Translations under genes and position numbers: made by a program
NCBI GenBank assembly: GCA_016490735.1
Contig: JAEMWC010000057.1
Coordinates: forward strand, 1,190,001 to 1,254,000
DNA: 64,000 nt
Direction of reading: 5' to 3'
From: Pachyseris speciosa
Taxonomy: Eukaryota > Cnidaria > Anthozoa > Scleractinia > Pachyseridae
Shown: piece after piece, positions 53,924 through 64,000 of the stretch
How positions within the stretch are numbered: position 1 is the stretch's first letter
Layout: every line of letters begins with the position of its first letter
Notes under the pieces: generated by a model
Seen by the model: only the letters and a program-made list of their open reading frames with translations
What the model was told of the DNA's origin: nothing
The model's database searches: none

Positions 53924-54043
53924 ACATCGATGAGTGCGCAACAGCAAACAACTGCAGCGACGATGCCGACTGTAACAATACCTACGGATCGTACATATGT
54001 ACGTGCAGAGAAGGATTCACTGGCGACGGAAATAATTGCTCAG
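53924..54043 (+). CDS. PAN-EGF protein, exon 4 (calcium-binding EGF)
   Basis: TTTACTTTAG acceptor, then 120 nt (phase 1 to phase 1) encoding [19 protein letters not shown] followed by [17 protein letters not shown] and a final cysteine. The D-I-D-E-C start and the C-N-N-x4-Y-x-C-x-C hydroxylation motif define a calcium-binding EGF domain. One domain per symmetric 1-1 exon is typical of this family and permits tandem duplication. Confidence 0.85.
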
Positions 54044-54714
54044 GTAATTAATGGAATGGAGAAAGGTGCAAACTGAGAATAATTTCGGCCCTTCCGTGTA
54101 CTCGGCCCCGGTGCATTTTACGCAGAAACAGAGTTTATCCTTTAAGTTGTTTTCCTAAACTTCTAAGCCAGTGTTGTATTAACGATGCCATGATGTAAGC
54201 TAACGAAGCTTCTGCTGAATACCGTGAATATCAATTCTATGACGAGAAATTGTGAACTTTCCTCTAGATTTGCTTGAAATGCAGTTGGAGAATTTTTTTG
54301 TAATTTAGTTATAAAGTTAAAAATACCTATCTTCTAATTAAGGCTCAATTGTAGAAAAACGTAGGACCAGTTGTTACGTAAAGGAAAAACAGCAAACTAT
54401 CTTTAATTATTACTTAAACTTTTTTCTGCTCTTAAGAAAGGAGTTCTTGTGAGATTGTATCACCTTTGAAATTTTCGGCTGATTTCATCCGAAGGAAATT
54501 GAGGAAAATTGAACTCCAACAGTAATACATGCTAATAACCTTTTGTGCTTCTTCGTTAGTTTTAGGTAGGCATGGTTCCAGGACACACTTTAATTTCATT
54601 GAATTAGGAAAAGCAAAAGTAAAGAGTAAATTGGGTTTTGACGAGAAAAAAAAATCATGCGCCATTTTAGCAGTGATAACCTAAAGAAGCCTAATGGTTC
54701 TTCTGCGTTTCCAG

Positions 54715-54843
54715 ATATCGATGAATGTGAGGCAGCAACCCACAACTGCAGTCCTGAAGCATTCTGTAACAACACCAAGGGAGCATATAACTGCACCTGC
54801 AAACCAGGATTCCAGGGAAACGGACAAAACTGTTCACGAATAG
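54715..54843 (+). CDS. PAN-EGF protein, exon 5 (calcium-binding EGF)
   Basis: GTTTCCAG acceptor, 129 nt, phase 1 to phase 1. It encodes DIDECEAATHNCSPEAFCNN then TKGAYNCTCKPGFQGNGQNC and SRI, again with the calcium-binding and hydroxylation motifs. The phase-1 GTAAAA donor demands a further exon. A CAG followed by a short open stretch at 55042 would give only about 14 residues and a stop, and its acceptor is simply the end of an (AAT)n tract, so the true 3' exons are probably outside the window. Confidence 0.85.
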   Translation: MSMNVRQQPTTAVLKHSVTTPREHITAPANQDSRETDKTVHE

Positions 54844-54848
54844 GTAAA

Positions 54849-54899
54849 ATAACAACAAGAACAACAACAAGAACAACAACAACAACAATAATAATAATA

Positions 54900-54941
<42 letters not shown>

Positions 54942-54987
54942 GAAACTTATACCTACTAACAACTATCATAGACTGATGAAATAAAGA

Positions 54988-55040
<53 letters not shown>
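54849..55040. repeat. (CAA)n, (AAT)n and (TTA)n microsatellites
   Basis: Triplet tracts at 54849-54943 include an AAT/ATT junction that can fold on itself; a second (AAT)n tract lies at 54989-55040. Confidence 0.9.
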
Positions 55041-55042
<2 letters not shown>

Positions 55043-55429
55043 GGTAAAAATTGCAAAAGAGCGACTCTTTTAATTACAGATTCATAAACGAGGTCATCCT
55101 CCAATGTCCATGAAGTAAAACTGGATGATATTGATTGGGGGTTAATTCCCTGTTCAAAGATAAAATAATTTGCAAAGCTCTTGCATTCATAGACCGACCT
55201 CTGATAATACCCTGTTCAAATTTAAGTTGTAAGTTTAAGTTATATATACTTTTTGAAATCGTAATCCAGAATGGTGCCACTGGGATATCAGTCGTTGGCA
55301 ATAAATATAGATCGAGTATGACGCCTAGTTGGTAGTATTCAATGATTTGTGATTTCGGTGATGACTGTGAAGTCCGATTCTCGAAAGGCAAGTTCGTAGA
55401 CAGACAGAGCACCTGATGTCTAAAGAGGT

Positions 55430-55960
55430 TAGTGATGGGCAGTGGCAACCTGTTCTCTCTCTTTTTTCGTCCTAGTAGCCTGTTGTTTCTCTTTCCTTAT
55501 TGACCGGAGTCTATTAATGTGATCCCTCCCCTGATGATCACTCTGCCCTACACCAGTGTGATTGATATGTTTCGAGCCAATTCTGTCTTTGGCCTGTTGC
55601 TCACCGTTCTCGGTGTTGATAGCACATTGCCGATTATGTTTCAAGTTGTCCTGGAACCGCATTATTCGTTGGCTACTCTCTTTTCGCTTCCCGTTGGTGA
55701 GTCTACCTTGCATGATTTCCGTGGGAAGGGCTTAAGCGTGAGCATAAGCACGATGTCGCAAGCCCAAGGAAGTTGGTTCTTGATGACGAAGGACTCAATA
55801 CTTGTGACATTAGCCTCTTTCAAAAGATTGCTGTTGGTTCGTCTGTCCTGTATACAGAGTAGACTACACCGATAATACTTACCATGGCTTTTAATTTGTG
55901 CTCACTACTCACGTGTCCACACACTGGGTTGGCAGGATTATGGCCTTGTAGACCTTAATC
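55430..55960 (-). pseudogene. LINE reverse transcriptase C-terminal remnant
   Basis: On the minus strand broken frames give VYKAIILPT (the post-RT thumb motif), then a DRRTNSNLLK-like and SFVIKNQLPWACDIV-like segment, then EIMQGRLTNGKR...RFQDNLKHN. This order is typical of the C-terminal region of anthozoan non-LTR elements (WxGHxxRM...GxRxxGRP-like zone). Frameshifts are present. Confidence 0.55.
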
Positions 55961-56329
55961 TTATTGTTGGTTAAAATTTCCCTGTTATCAAGCATTTAGG
56001 TTTTGAGTCGTTAAAATACAGCACTAAATGTTTTCAGACGGATTTGTATTTTAGCAACCAGAGCTGTCTTAATTGTCGGGCCAACTACCAAGATATGTAA
56101 AATAATCAAGTGGGCTCAAAATGGTTCTCTTTCTCTTTGATGGATCGATACTCCCACAATTGTTTGTTTATTTTCTTGAACATGGTATCAAAAAAAATCC
56201 CTATTCTTTCTCAACAAATTGTGATCAATTTTTTGACATATAAGGTTACCACAGGAACAGTACAGCCTCTAAGAAACAACTTTAATTTTGGCTTGACAAA
56301 TCGCGGCTATTTTCTCATGGCTTTATCGT

Positions 56330-56534
56330 AAATTCGCGGCTATTTTTTTAAATTTCATTTTAAATTTCATGGCGTATTATCTTTGTTCTTTTGTTTTTAT
56401 TTATATACTGTTATTTATTTATAATAGTTTTTTTTTCTTATACCCTTTCTCGTATTTTAGTATTACGTATTGTACAGTCCGTAATCCAGTTCTTGGGCTG
56501 CAATGGATTTTTAATAAAGCTATCTATCTATCCG

Positions 56535-56590
<56 letters not shown>
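56330..56590 (+). mobile_element. retroelement 3' tail with AATAAA and (CTAT)n
   Basis: A T-rich non-coding stretch ends TTGGGCTGCAATGG...AATAAAGCTATCTATC and a (CTAT)n microsatellite (56519-56590). Non-LTR elements in this genome end in such short repeats, so a LINE 3' end is inferred. Confidence 0.4.
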
Positions 56591-56802
56591 GCTTTATGTG
56601 CCTGTAACTCAAAAACGAGTAATATGATCAAAATCGGTAGATAGGGTTCAGCGCCACCATAGTTTTTCTATAATTTAAAGTGGCTCTGAACCCCATGTAA
56701 AGATTATTTTAAAAATTTGCAGAAAGATGAATCTTCGTATGTTGATTGCATAAAAAAACGGGGGTCATCAGACTCGCTTTTGAGTTACAGGCACGTAAAG
56801 CC
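56590..56802. mobile_element. MITE with GCTTTATGTGCCTGTAACTC ends
   Basis: The left end and the complement at the right (GAGTTACAGGCACGTAAAGC) form about 30-bp termini with one mismatch; an inner pair (GGTTCAGCGCCAC / GTGGCTCTGAACC) makes a second helix. No coding capacity. Confidence 0.75.
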
Positions 56803-56874
56803 AAATTAAGAGTGTTTCTAATAGGCTGTACTGTTGCTATGCTAACCTTATATCACAAATCAGTAATCACAACT

Positions 56875-57707
56875 TCTTGTTTGAGTCTCCTCACATGCTG
56901 AGCACTACTTCGTTTTTAAATGACGGCCGAGCGTATACTCTACCGTCTTTATTCATCAATATAACTTTCAAGGTAAAAGTGATGGCTGTCCACCACTTCC
57001 CTAACGCGCAGACCTTACGATAACACTGAGCTGTTTAAAATGGCTTACAAGACTGATAACATACGGTAGCAGTGTTTTGTATCTCCTTAATGGTCCTTTT
57101 ACAGTGCTTATACGTATGAATAGGCCTTTATGGCGCAATAATTTCCCCACCAATAACAACATCTTTGCCCTACCTGAGAACATTAGGAACCAGTCCCTTA
57201 TAAAATCCTTTGACTCTTTCGTATCTACAATTTCCAAGAAAGAAATCATACAACCAACATTAGAAAATTGACGGCAGGGCGAGGAAAGTGACACTGAAAA
57301 GCACCAACAACAAACGCAAAGGGTTTTTTTTTTCTTTCATTATCCTTATCATTGTCGTTATCGTTATCATTATCATTTTTATTATTTTTTGTATTATTTT
57401 TATTTTTTTCCACAAAAGAAAGCCAAACACGAGAAAGCTTAATAGACATGAGCGTAATATTTCGTTCAGTAAAATTTTAATCTAATGTTCAGTTGAGTTT
57501 ATTTTCAACAACAACAACGTTTGACAGATAAAAAGTACCTACCCGAAGGTAGCAAAGGCTAGTTGAGTCGGGTGGGTCAAAAGGATGTTAAAAATACAGA
57601 AGGAAAATAACACAAATTACAAAAATTAATTTAAAATAATTCAAGTACAGATTACAACTGGAACTTTTGACTAAGAAGAAGAAAATAAGATAATTTACAG
57701 TAACATG
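56875..57707. repeat. dispersed 0.8-kb repeat, copy B
   Basis: Second copy of the sequence at 18273-19041, about 85-90 percent alike by eye. It contains a frame (57077-57271) ending ...KSFDSFVSTISKKE that is broken in copy A. It stops exactly at the first base of the foldback element at 57708. Confidence 0.8.
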
Positions 57708-60700
57708 AGTAGTAGGGGTTCAGCATTTTACTCCTTGTTTTGGATTTCCCTTGGATTTCCCTTGGATTTCCCGCATACTAATTTGGATTTCCCGCATACT
57801 AATAAGGATACTCGACAAAAATGCGTTCCTGCATACTTATGAAGTGTCTTACTCCATACTTATGAGCGTCGCTCTAGTTCAATAGGAACAATAGACCTGC
57901 CCAAACTTGCCCGGGCTCTTTTAACCTGTGCTTACAACAAGTACTAACTGCGCTGTACAACAGAACACTAAAGTGAACTCTGAACAGTTCGTTTGAGCTT
58001 ATATAGCTAGACTAACGTCTGCAAAATAGCCAGTAGAAAGAGCTGTACTACCGAACGGCTTGGCATTACACGTGAAATAACATCACCATGAATAGTGCTT
58101 TAATATTTTAGGCCAATGCCGTGAATCGTTATAAAATACTAAAGGTAACAAAGCTATACTGTTAAACCCTAATATACAATGAGTCTCAGAATTTAGCGAC
58201 CTTTGGAGCTTGACTACACAATAGTTTTATTGAGAGCTGTGCCGCCATGAAAGACCTAAAGATACGCGCGTCACGTTCCATTAACTATATTTTACTGGCG
58301 TGACAGTAAAATGGCATTTGGCTCATGAAAAATCTATTACGTCTTCAAAATAAAAGCGGGCAGATTTCGAAAGCGCTAACTTTCTTGCAATTGCTCTTTG
58401 CTAAGGAAAAAAAATTTTCGCTTTCTGCCATATTCTTTAAAACATTGCTCCAAACATGCAAGTCGAATCAAGCACTGATGTTGTAACTTTATAGTTGAAA
58501 GCATTAAAATACAGGTCGGAAATTATTTGTTGTGTGGCATTAAACCTCAGTCAGAAGAACTTAAACTGATCCATCTATTCGAAAAATCGCTTGGTTCTGA
58601 CTGTTCTTTTATTAAGCGGTAGTTCCGTTCACACAACTAAAACACACACAAGACAGAAATTTTAACCGAAAACTCTCTATTCAATCCCGACTGGTTGTTA
58701 CAAAACTGCGTTCTCTTCCATCTCAATACTGAACTGAATCCCGATGCTATCTGACCTCTCAGCTTTGGTGATGAGAGAGAAAATAAATTCTTAGCTAACC
58801 TTTCTTGTTTTCCGCTCCGTTAGTCACTTATTATTCAAACTAGTGATCCAAACTACCCTATATTTGCATACGAACTCTGCAGTAAAAAAGCCCATGGGAC
58901 ATCCTTGAAACCACTGCCATTCAACAACGACAATAGACGGCTTAAGTTGTTTGGAACGATCATTATAAACACGCGACTAATCCTCCTCCTCCTCAATTCT
59001 ATTATTTTCCCTCCTCCTCCTCCTCCACCACCACCACAATTCTATTGTTTTCCACCACCAGCACCACCACCACCGCCACCGCCACAACCACAATTCTATT
59101 CTTCTACCACTTTCCCATACTCGAATGACATAGTTTCTCTTTTATGTGGCTTTATATCGATTTTGGTTGTGGCGGTGGTGGTGGCGGTGGTGGTGGTGGT
59201 GGTGGTGGTGGTGGTGGTGGTGGAAAACAATAGAATTGTGGTGGTGGTGCAGGAGGAGGAGGGAAAATAATAGAATTGAGGAGGAGGAGGAGGAGGAGAG
59301 AAAACAATAGAATTGAGGAGGAGGAGGAGGGAAAACAATACAATTGAGGAGGAGGAGGAGGAGGAGGAGGAGGAGGAGGAGGAGGGAAAATAATACAATT
59401 GAGGAGGAGGAGGAGGGAAATCTTTGATATAACTTTACTAGAAAATATACGGCGAGGGAAAGTTTAAATGCTTTTGCAGTATAGAGAACCTTGATTGATT
59501 TTTATTCATTGTGTATTTTAATCTTCTGTATTCGCTAATAATGATTCAAGAAACGTGTTGTTCCAAAACATTCTGATTGTCACGCAGTGCAACACATTGA
59601 TTCAGAAACTTTTAGGAAGAGTGATTATCCTCCGAGCGAAGATGAAGACGATTGATTGCATCCTAATTTCCTGATATTTTGTGCTAAGCATTTCGTAGCT
59701 GTTGGAGCTTTCGTTGTCAATAAATGTATTTTTATTCACTTTCTGTATTGTTTTTTGCATTCGCTGAGAAAAGGCAATGAAGTTTATGTTTGTCACTCAA
59801 GACACGTGTAATTCATATTAGTCGCGTGTTTATAATGATCGTTCCAAACAACTTAAGCCGTCTATTGTCGTTGTTGAATGGCAGTGGTTTCAAGGATGTC
59901 CCATGGGCTTTTTTACTGCAGAGTTCGTATGCAAATATAGGGTAGTTTGGATCACTAGTTTGAATAATAAGTGACTAACGGAGCGGAAAACAAGAAAGGT
60001 TAGCTAAGAATTTATTTTCTCTCTCATCACCAAAGCTGAGAGGTCAGATAGCATCGGGATTCAGTTCAGTATTGAGATGGAAGAGAACGCAGTTTTGTAA
60101 CAACCAGTCGGGATTGAATAGAGAGTTTTCGGTTAAAATTTCTGTCTTGTGTGTGTTTTTAGTTGTGTGAACGGAACTACCGCTTAATAAAAGAACAGTC
60201 AGAACCAAGCGATTTTTCGAATAGATGGATCAGTTTAAGTTCTTCTGACTGAGGTTTAATGCCACACAACAAATAATTTCCGACCTGTATTTTAATGCTT
60301 TCAACTATAAAGTTACAACATCAGTGCTTGATTCGACTTGCATGTTTGGAGCAATGTTTTAAAGAATATGGCAGAAAGCGAAATTTTTTTTTTCCTTAGC
60401 AAAGAGCAATTGCAAGAAAGTTAGCGCTTTCGAAATCTGCCCGCTTTTATTTTGAAGACGTAATAGATTTTTCATGAGCCAATCAGGGTTAAAAGAGCCC
60501 GGGCAGGTTTGGGCAGGTCTATTGTTCCTATTGAACTAGAGCGACGCTCATAAGTATGGAGTAAGACACTTCATAAGTATGCAGGAACGCATTTTTGTCG
60601 AGTATCCTTATTAGTATGCAGGAAATCCAAATTAGTATGCGGGAAATCCAAATTAGTATGCGGGAAATCCAAGGGAAATCCAAGGGAAATCCAAAACAAG

Positions 60701-60726
60701 GAGTAAAATGCTGAACCCCTACTACT
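57708..60726. mobile_element. 3.0-kb foldback element (giant palindrome)
   Basis: Ends AGTAGTAGGGGTTCAGC and its complement. The left arm (57708-58981) and right arm (59819-60726) are nearly identical inverted copies; the left arm has an extra segment of about 390 bp (57923-58315) absent from the right. The terminal zones repeat GGATTTCCC and CGCATACTAAT words. The centre (58982-59818) holds triplet tracts that are themselves arranged symmetrically. No transposase is seen, and no clear target duplication flanks it. Confidence 0.85.
58982..59430. repeat. (CTC)n, (CCA)n, (GGT)n and (GGA)n tracts
   Basis: Pyrimidine tracts (58982-59095) face purine tracts (59165-59430), separated by the marker word CAATTCTATT(A/G)TTTTCC and its complement. 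Poly-Pro and poly-Ser frames here are artefacts. Confidence 0.95.
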
Positions 60727-61900
60727 GTCTGTGTAAGCCAGTCTTGACAATTATTTAAATTGAGCGATATATCAATAGCTTACAAAACCTTGGACTAATT
60801 AACATCTACTTTTGACGAAATATCTACGAAAATAGCATTTCCGAGTCTCTAGATTTCAAATGTTCGGAGAACATTCCCCAAGAGCCCCGTAATGGCTTTT
60901 GCCTCCGGCGCTTGGCTTCATTGCCCCCCCAGAAAAAAATTTCTAGCTACGGCCTTGAGATCAACCGTTTCTGGGTTCTGAATCCGGGTCAGAAAGTTAT
61001 AGCCCGCATACTGGAAGTGCTGAAAGGGATGGAAGTGCTGGAAGTGGGTGTACTCGAGGACGACGCCATCTTTGATCTGAGGCCTGAGGGCCGAGCGGCC
61101 CAGTCATAAGCGTGGTGGCATGAGGAGAGTCTCAGCCTCTCAGATATGCACTGGAGTCTGCCAGACCATATTTGACCATGGGCCTTAGCACAGACCTCAG
61201 TATTTTCCAAAAACAATACAAATAAAATACAAACTGAATTATTCTACAACTATGATGGGTTTTTTTTGTTTTCAACGCATAAAAGCTCGGATTATGCTAG
61301 CAGTGCTAAACTGAAATACAAGTTTAAAATAATGCTCGTTTTGCTAAATTATGCTTAAAATCTACCAAAGCCTAGCGGGTTCACTGTCCTTTGTGCCTCT
61401 AATTTCCTTTTTGATAAGATCTCATTTTAAACCTAAATCGTTACAGTTGGCTTTGAAATAGGCTTTTGTACAATATGCTAGCATTTTTTCGAGCATTTAG
61501 TGAGGCAAAAGCATTGAGCATTATTCGAGTATTTTAGTGGCATTTTCCCGGAAAATTAATTTTTCCCGAGAAACTAAGAAAGAAATTATTTTTTTTAGAG
61601 AAAATGAAGACTCAAAGTCAAAATTCATAGACGATTTCGAGGATTGTTTTTTGGCTGCATTTATGAACTTGTATACGTTGTTGTTGTTACTTGCAACACT
61701 TGTACGTTTTTGTAAGCGTGAACAGTTACCACCATGTTAAAAACTTTGAAATAAATTAAAAAACGGTTTGTATAATAAGCATTATCAGGAGCATTTTAGT
61801 GGCTTTTTTTTGGGAAGACCGAGCATTTTAGTGGGAAAACCGGAGCATTAAGGTGGAGCATTTTAGTGGGGAAACAAAAGCATAATGTACAAAAGCCTAC
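60727..61900. other. no certain gene
   Basis: 60895-60960 (GCCTCCGGCGCTTGGC...CTAGCTACGGCC) resembles the edge of a dispersed repeat also seen near 63430. 61510-61880 repeats AGCATTTTAGTGG words. Nothing coding is supported. Confidence 0.4.
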
Positions 61901-61907
61901 TTTGAAA

Positions 61908-62560
61908 CTAAGCTAATTGCTCCCGTGAAAATCCGATGTGGATGGAGTCCTTTAACAACGAGGTATCGAGTTTCCAGAAGCCAGGGGTATATACTTCTGA
62001 CTGAAGCAAGATAGATCCGGCAAAATAATCAGCTTTGGGTGAATGTAATATTTCGCAATTTTTCGCTAAAGCTCTTAGCTCTTCCAAAACTAAGACGTAG
62101 TCGTGGGGCTCTGTATTTTTAAAGATTTCTATCTCCAAGTTACACGAGTTGCAAATCCTTTTGATTTCATTAGTAACTGAAAGTTTTTTAATTTAGTAAG
62201 AAGGTTTCCCCCAGTGTGTCTTTGGGAGGCAGCGTACAAATAAAATCGCCTCTTATTATTATATGCACGTTTTCTTTGCCGAATTCTTGTAGGTGTTGGT
62301 TTAGTTTATTAAAGAAGCTAACCTGAAGATTGGCATTTGGATTGGATTTGGTGCACAAATATTAGAGAGTACAGAGGAGTTTTAATCGATTGAAATTTCT
62401 TAAAGACAACGGACTTCTCTTTTTGTGAGGGTTAAGTTTCCCACTTTCCAATCTATAGCGTGGTTTATCAGATTGCTACACCTTTGCCATGACTAAAGAG
62501 GGAACCTTGCCGCCCCATCTGGACTTGCAGCTATTAGTACCGTAACATTCCTGCTAGAAA
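61908..62560 (-). pseudogene. LINE endonuclease-domain remnant (L1/Tx1-like)
   Basis: Minus-strand frames read, in order, a DGAARFPL-like piece, INHAIDWKVGNLTL, VSFFNKLNQHLQEF with IIIRGDFICTL (cf. the GGDFN motif of AP-type endonucleases), and PGFWKLDTSLLKD, the tryptophan-containing segment that follows the endonuclease in L1-type elements. Stops and frameshifts separate them; in the DFN motif Asn is replaced. Confidence 0.6.
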
Positions 62561-62697
62561 CCGAAATGGTGTATTTTGTTTGTGCAAGCAGAGAAATACC
62601 ATTCGTTTTTTAAGAGCTAATTTGATAACAGTTTGTTTCGTAGATCAAAACATGGGTAACTGCTTGATATTCGGGATTCTATTAGCTAGTTTCTTAT

Positions 62698-62761
<64 letters not shown>
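62698..62761. repeat. (GAT)n microsatellite
   Basis: About 21 units, followed by AACAACAACACCATATATATAGAGCGCC, which looks like the tail of a SINE or LINE on the minus strand. Confidence 0.95.
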
Positions 62762-62839
62762 AACAACAACACCATATATATAGAGCGCCTTTTCTACAAG
62801 ATTCAAAGGCGCTACTTAAACTAATCAAACATCTACTGC

Positions 62840-63028
62840 TGCACCAGGCACAGGTACACCAAGAACAATGCACCAAGCACAGATGCACCAAGCATAGGTG
62901 CACTAAGCACAGATGCACCAAGAACAGATGCACCAAGCACAGATGCACCAAGAACAGATGCACCAAACACAGATGCACCAAGAACAGGTGCACCAAGCAC
63001 GGATGAACCAGGCACAGATGCACCACTA
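62840..63028. repeat. 15-bp minisatellite
   Basis: About 12 copies of AGATGCACCAAGCAC with A/G/C variants. Five-residue repeats such as LVHLC in translation are a by-product. Confidence 0.9.
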
Positions 63029-63029
63029 C

Positions 63030-64000
63030 TACCTCCTGACAGTAAGTGAAACAATTGAGCTAAAACAATTAATCTATCTCTTGGGTTTAGCAAGATTGTT
63101 CGTGGTTTAACGTTTGCTTCTTGCTTTGCAGAGTTCAAGCTTTGGTAGATTGTGCCTGAAAAAAGAGCATACTATGCTTTTAGCAGTGCTTATATTTTTT
63201 AGAAATTAAGCCAAAATTATGCTACTTTCTGAAAATTATGCTCTCTGTCACCGAAATTATGCTTTTTAGACTTTAAGGAAAATAAAGATCACCAGTAGCT
63301 TAACTCTATCAATTTTGACTTTAATGAACATTCATATAGTCCACCTTCCAGTCTTACCGTCTTTAGCATCGCAAATACGCACGTGCGCACCTCGAAAAGC
63401 CAAATGATTAACAAATGATATCAAAATCCATGGCCGTGGCTAGCGTAGGGGCAAGGTGGGCAGTTGCCCCCCCATCCCCCCCCCTCCCCAAACATGTAGG
63501 ATATATTCTTTTAAGGTCCTCTCTTGCTGTAGTGTTGGGCAGATAGTTTAAACTTTTTTGATATCACCTTGAAACTTTTCACAACCGCTTCGCTCAGCAA
63601 ACAAACGAGAAGCAATATTCAAACACAATAGACTGTCAACATTTCCGAAAGTTTTCCGTGAGAGCGAAAACCTGGAAAGAGTGAGGATTTAATACCGGGC
63701 GATAATAATCTCCAAACTCACGAAACTGCCAAGGCTACAAAAACGACAGGTGCCTTAGCCAGCATCTTCATAGCAAAAATTAAAACAAACCCTTTTCGTC
63801 AAAGCAATGTCAAGCCAAGAGAATGGAGACGTTACATCGATGACGTTTCTCCCTTTGGGATCATAAAAAACAAGGCATTTGTCTGTTTATTCAACAAGCC
63901 AAAACATTTTCAGCCGAAATCTCAGAGGACGAAATAACTTTCCCAGACACAGTGGTTTTACTACAGAGAAGATAGATTTGATAATGAATCTATCCTGGAC
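63030..64000. other. no certain gene
   Basis: 63130-63260 repeats AAATTATGCT words; a C-rich tract lies at 63466-63489. No coding region is supported up to the window edge. Confidence 0.4.

Noticed and set aside
54970..55000. CTGATGAAATAAAGAAAT as a further hammerhead core
   Set aside because: CTGATGA is followed by GAAA only by chance. Stem II, stem III and a cleavage triplet are absent, and the sequence leads into (AAT)n.
55042..55086. terminal exon of the PAN-EGF gene
   Set aside because: A phase-1 reading of 14 residues to a stop exists, but the acceptor AG is just the end of an (AAT)n tract and the peptide is not family-like.
58905..59398. proline- and serine-rich proteins around 59 kb
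   Set aside because: The frames are translations of (CCA/CCT)n and (GGT/GGA)n tracts on both strands.
62694..63138. proteins with LVHLC or VLGAS repeats
   Set aside because: They come from the 15-bp minisatellite (length divisible by three, so every frame stays open) and from (GAT)n.

Overview
The window looks like nuclear DNA of an anthozoan cnidarian (stony coral or relative). It is AT-rich and gene-poor, with spliced genes, PAN-EGF-cbEGF and TLDc domain proteins, tRNA-derived SINEs, non-LTR retrotransposons and very many hairpin (foldback/MITE) elements. The organism call is an inference from this content; no species is proposed.

Layout. 0-9.7 kb: microsatellites, a tandemly duplicated and broken TLDc exon, a 2.65-kb TTAA-flanked transposon with perfect 20-bp terminal repeats, a pentanucleotide/hairpin element and a SINE. 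10-22 kb: three MITE types (TAA, TA and 8-bp target duplications), two orphan first-exon candidates (11.2 and 17.8 kb), and at 16.1-16.86 kb a tandem array whose minus strand carries three complete type I hammerhead ribozymes, i.e. a retrozyme-like element. 22-26.2 kb: a segmental tandem duplication of about 1.85 kb.

27.1-54.8 kb: one host gene on the plus strand, reconstructed from five exons whose splice phases all agree: signal peptide (27159), PAN/apple domain (31344), EGF (52487), calcium-binding EGF (53924), calcium-binding EGF (54715). More exons should lie downstream. Its introns are packed with mobile DNA. Intron 1 holds a 1.33-kb foldback element carrying a coding segment. Intron 2 (20.9 kb) holds two copies of a tyrosine-recombinase element (one intact 573-residue protein with a zinc finger and a SANT/Myb-like domain, one broken), a decayed convergent gene with an SF3-helicase-like ATPase, satellites built on TCCGTGAAATCCG-like words, and a non-LTR retrotransposon that is itself split by a TTAA foldback element.

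55-64 kb: retrotransposon remnants, a dispersed 0.8-kb repeat shared with 18.3 kb, a 3.0-kb foldback palindrome with purine/pyrimidine triplet repeats at its centre, and minisatellites.

The two most interesting items are the hammerhead array at 16.1-16.9 kb and the recombinase + SF3-helicase + palindromic-repeat assemblage between 31.7 and 52.2 kb, which may be a poorly described class of large tyrosine-recombinase mobile element.
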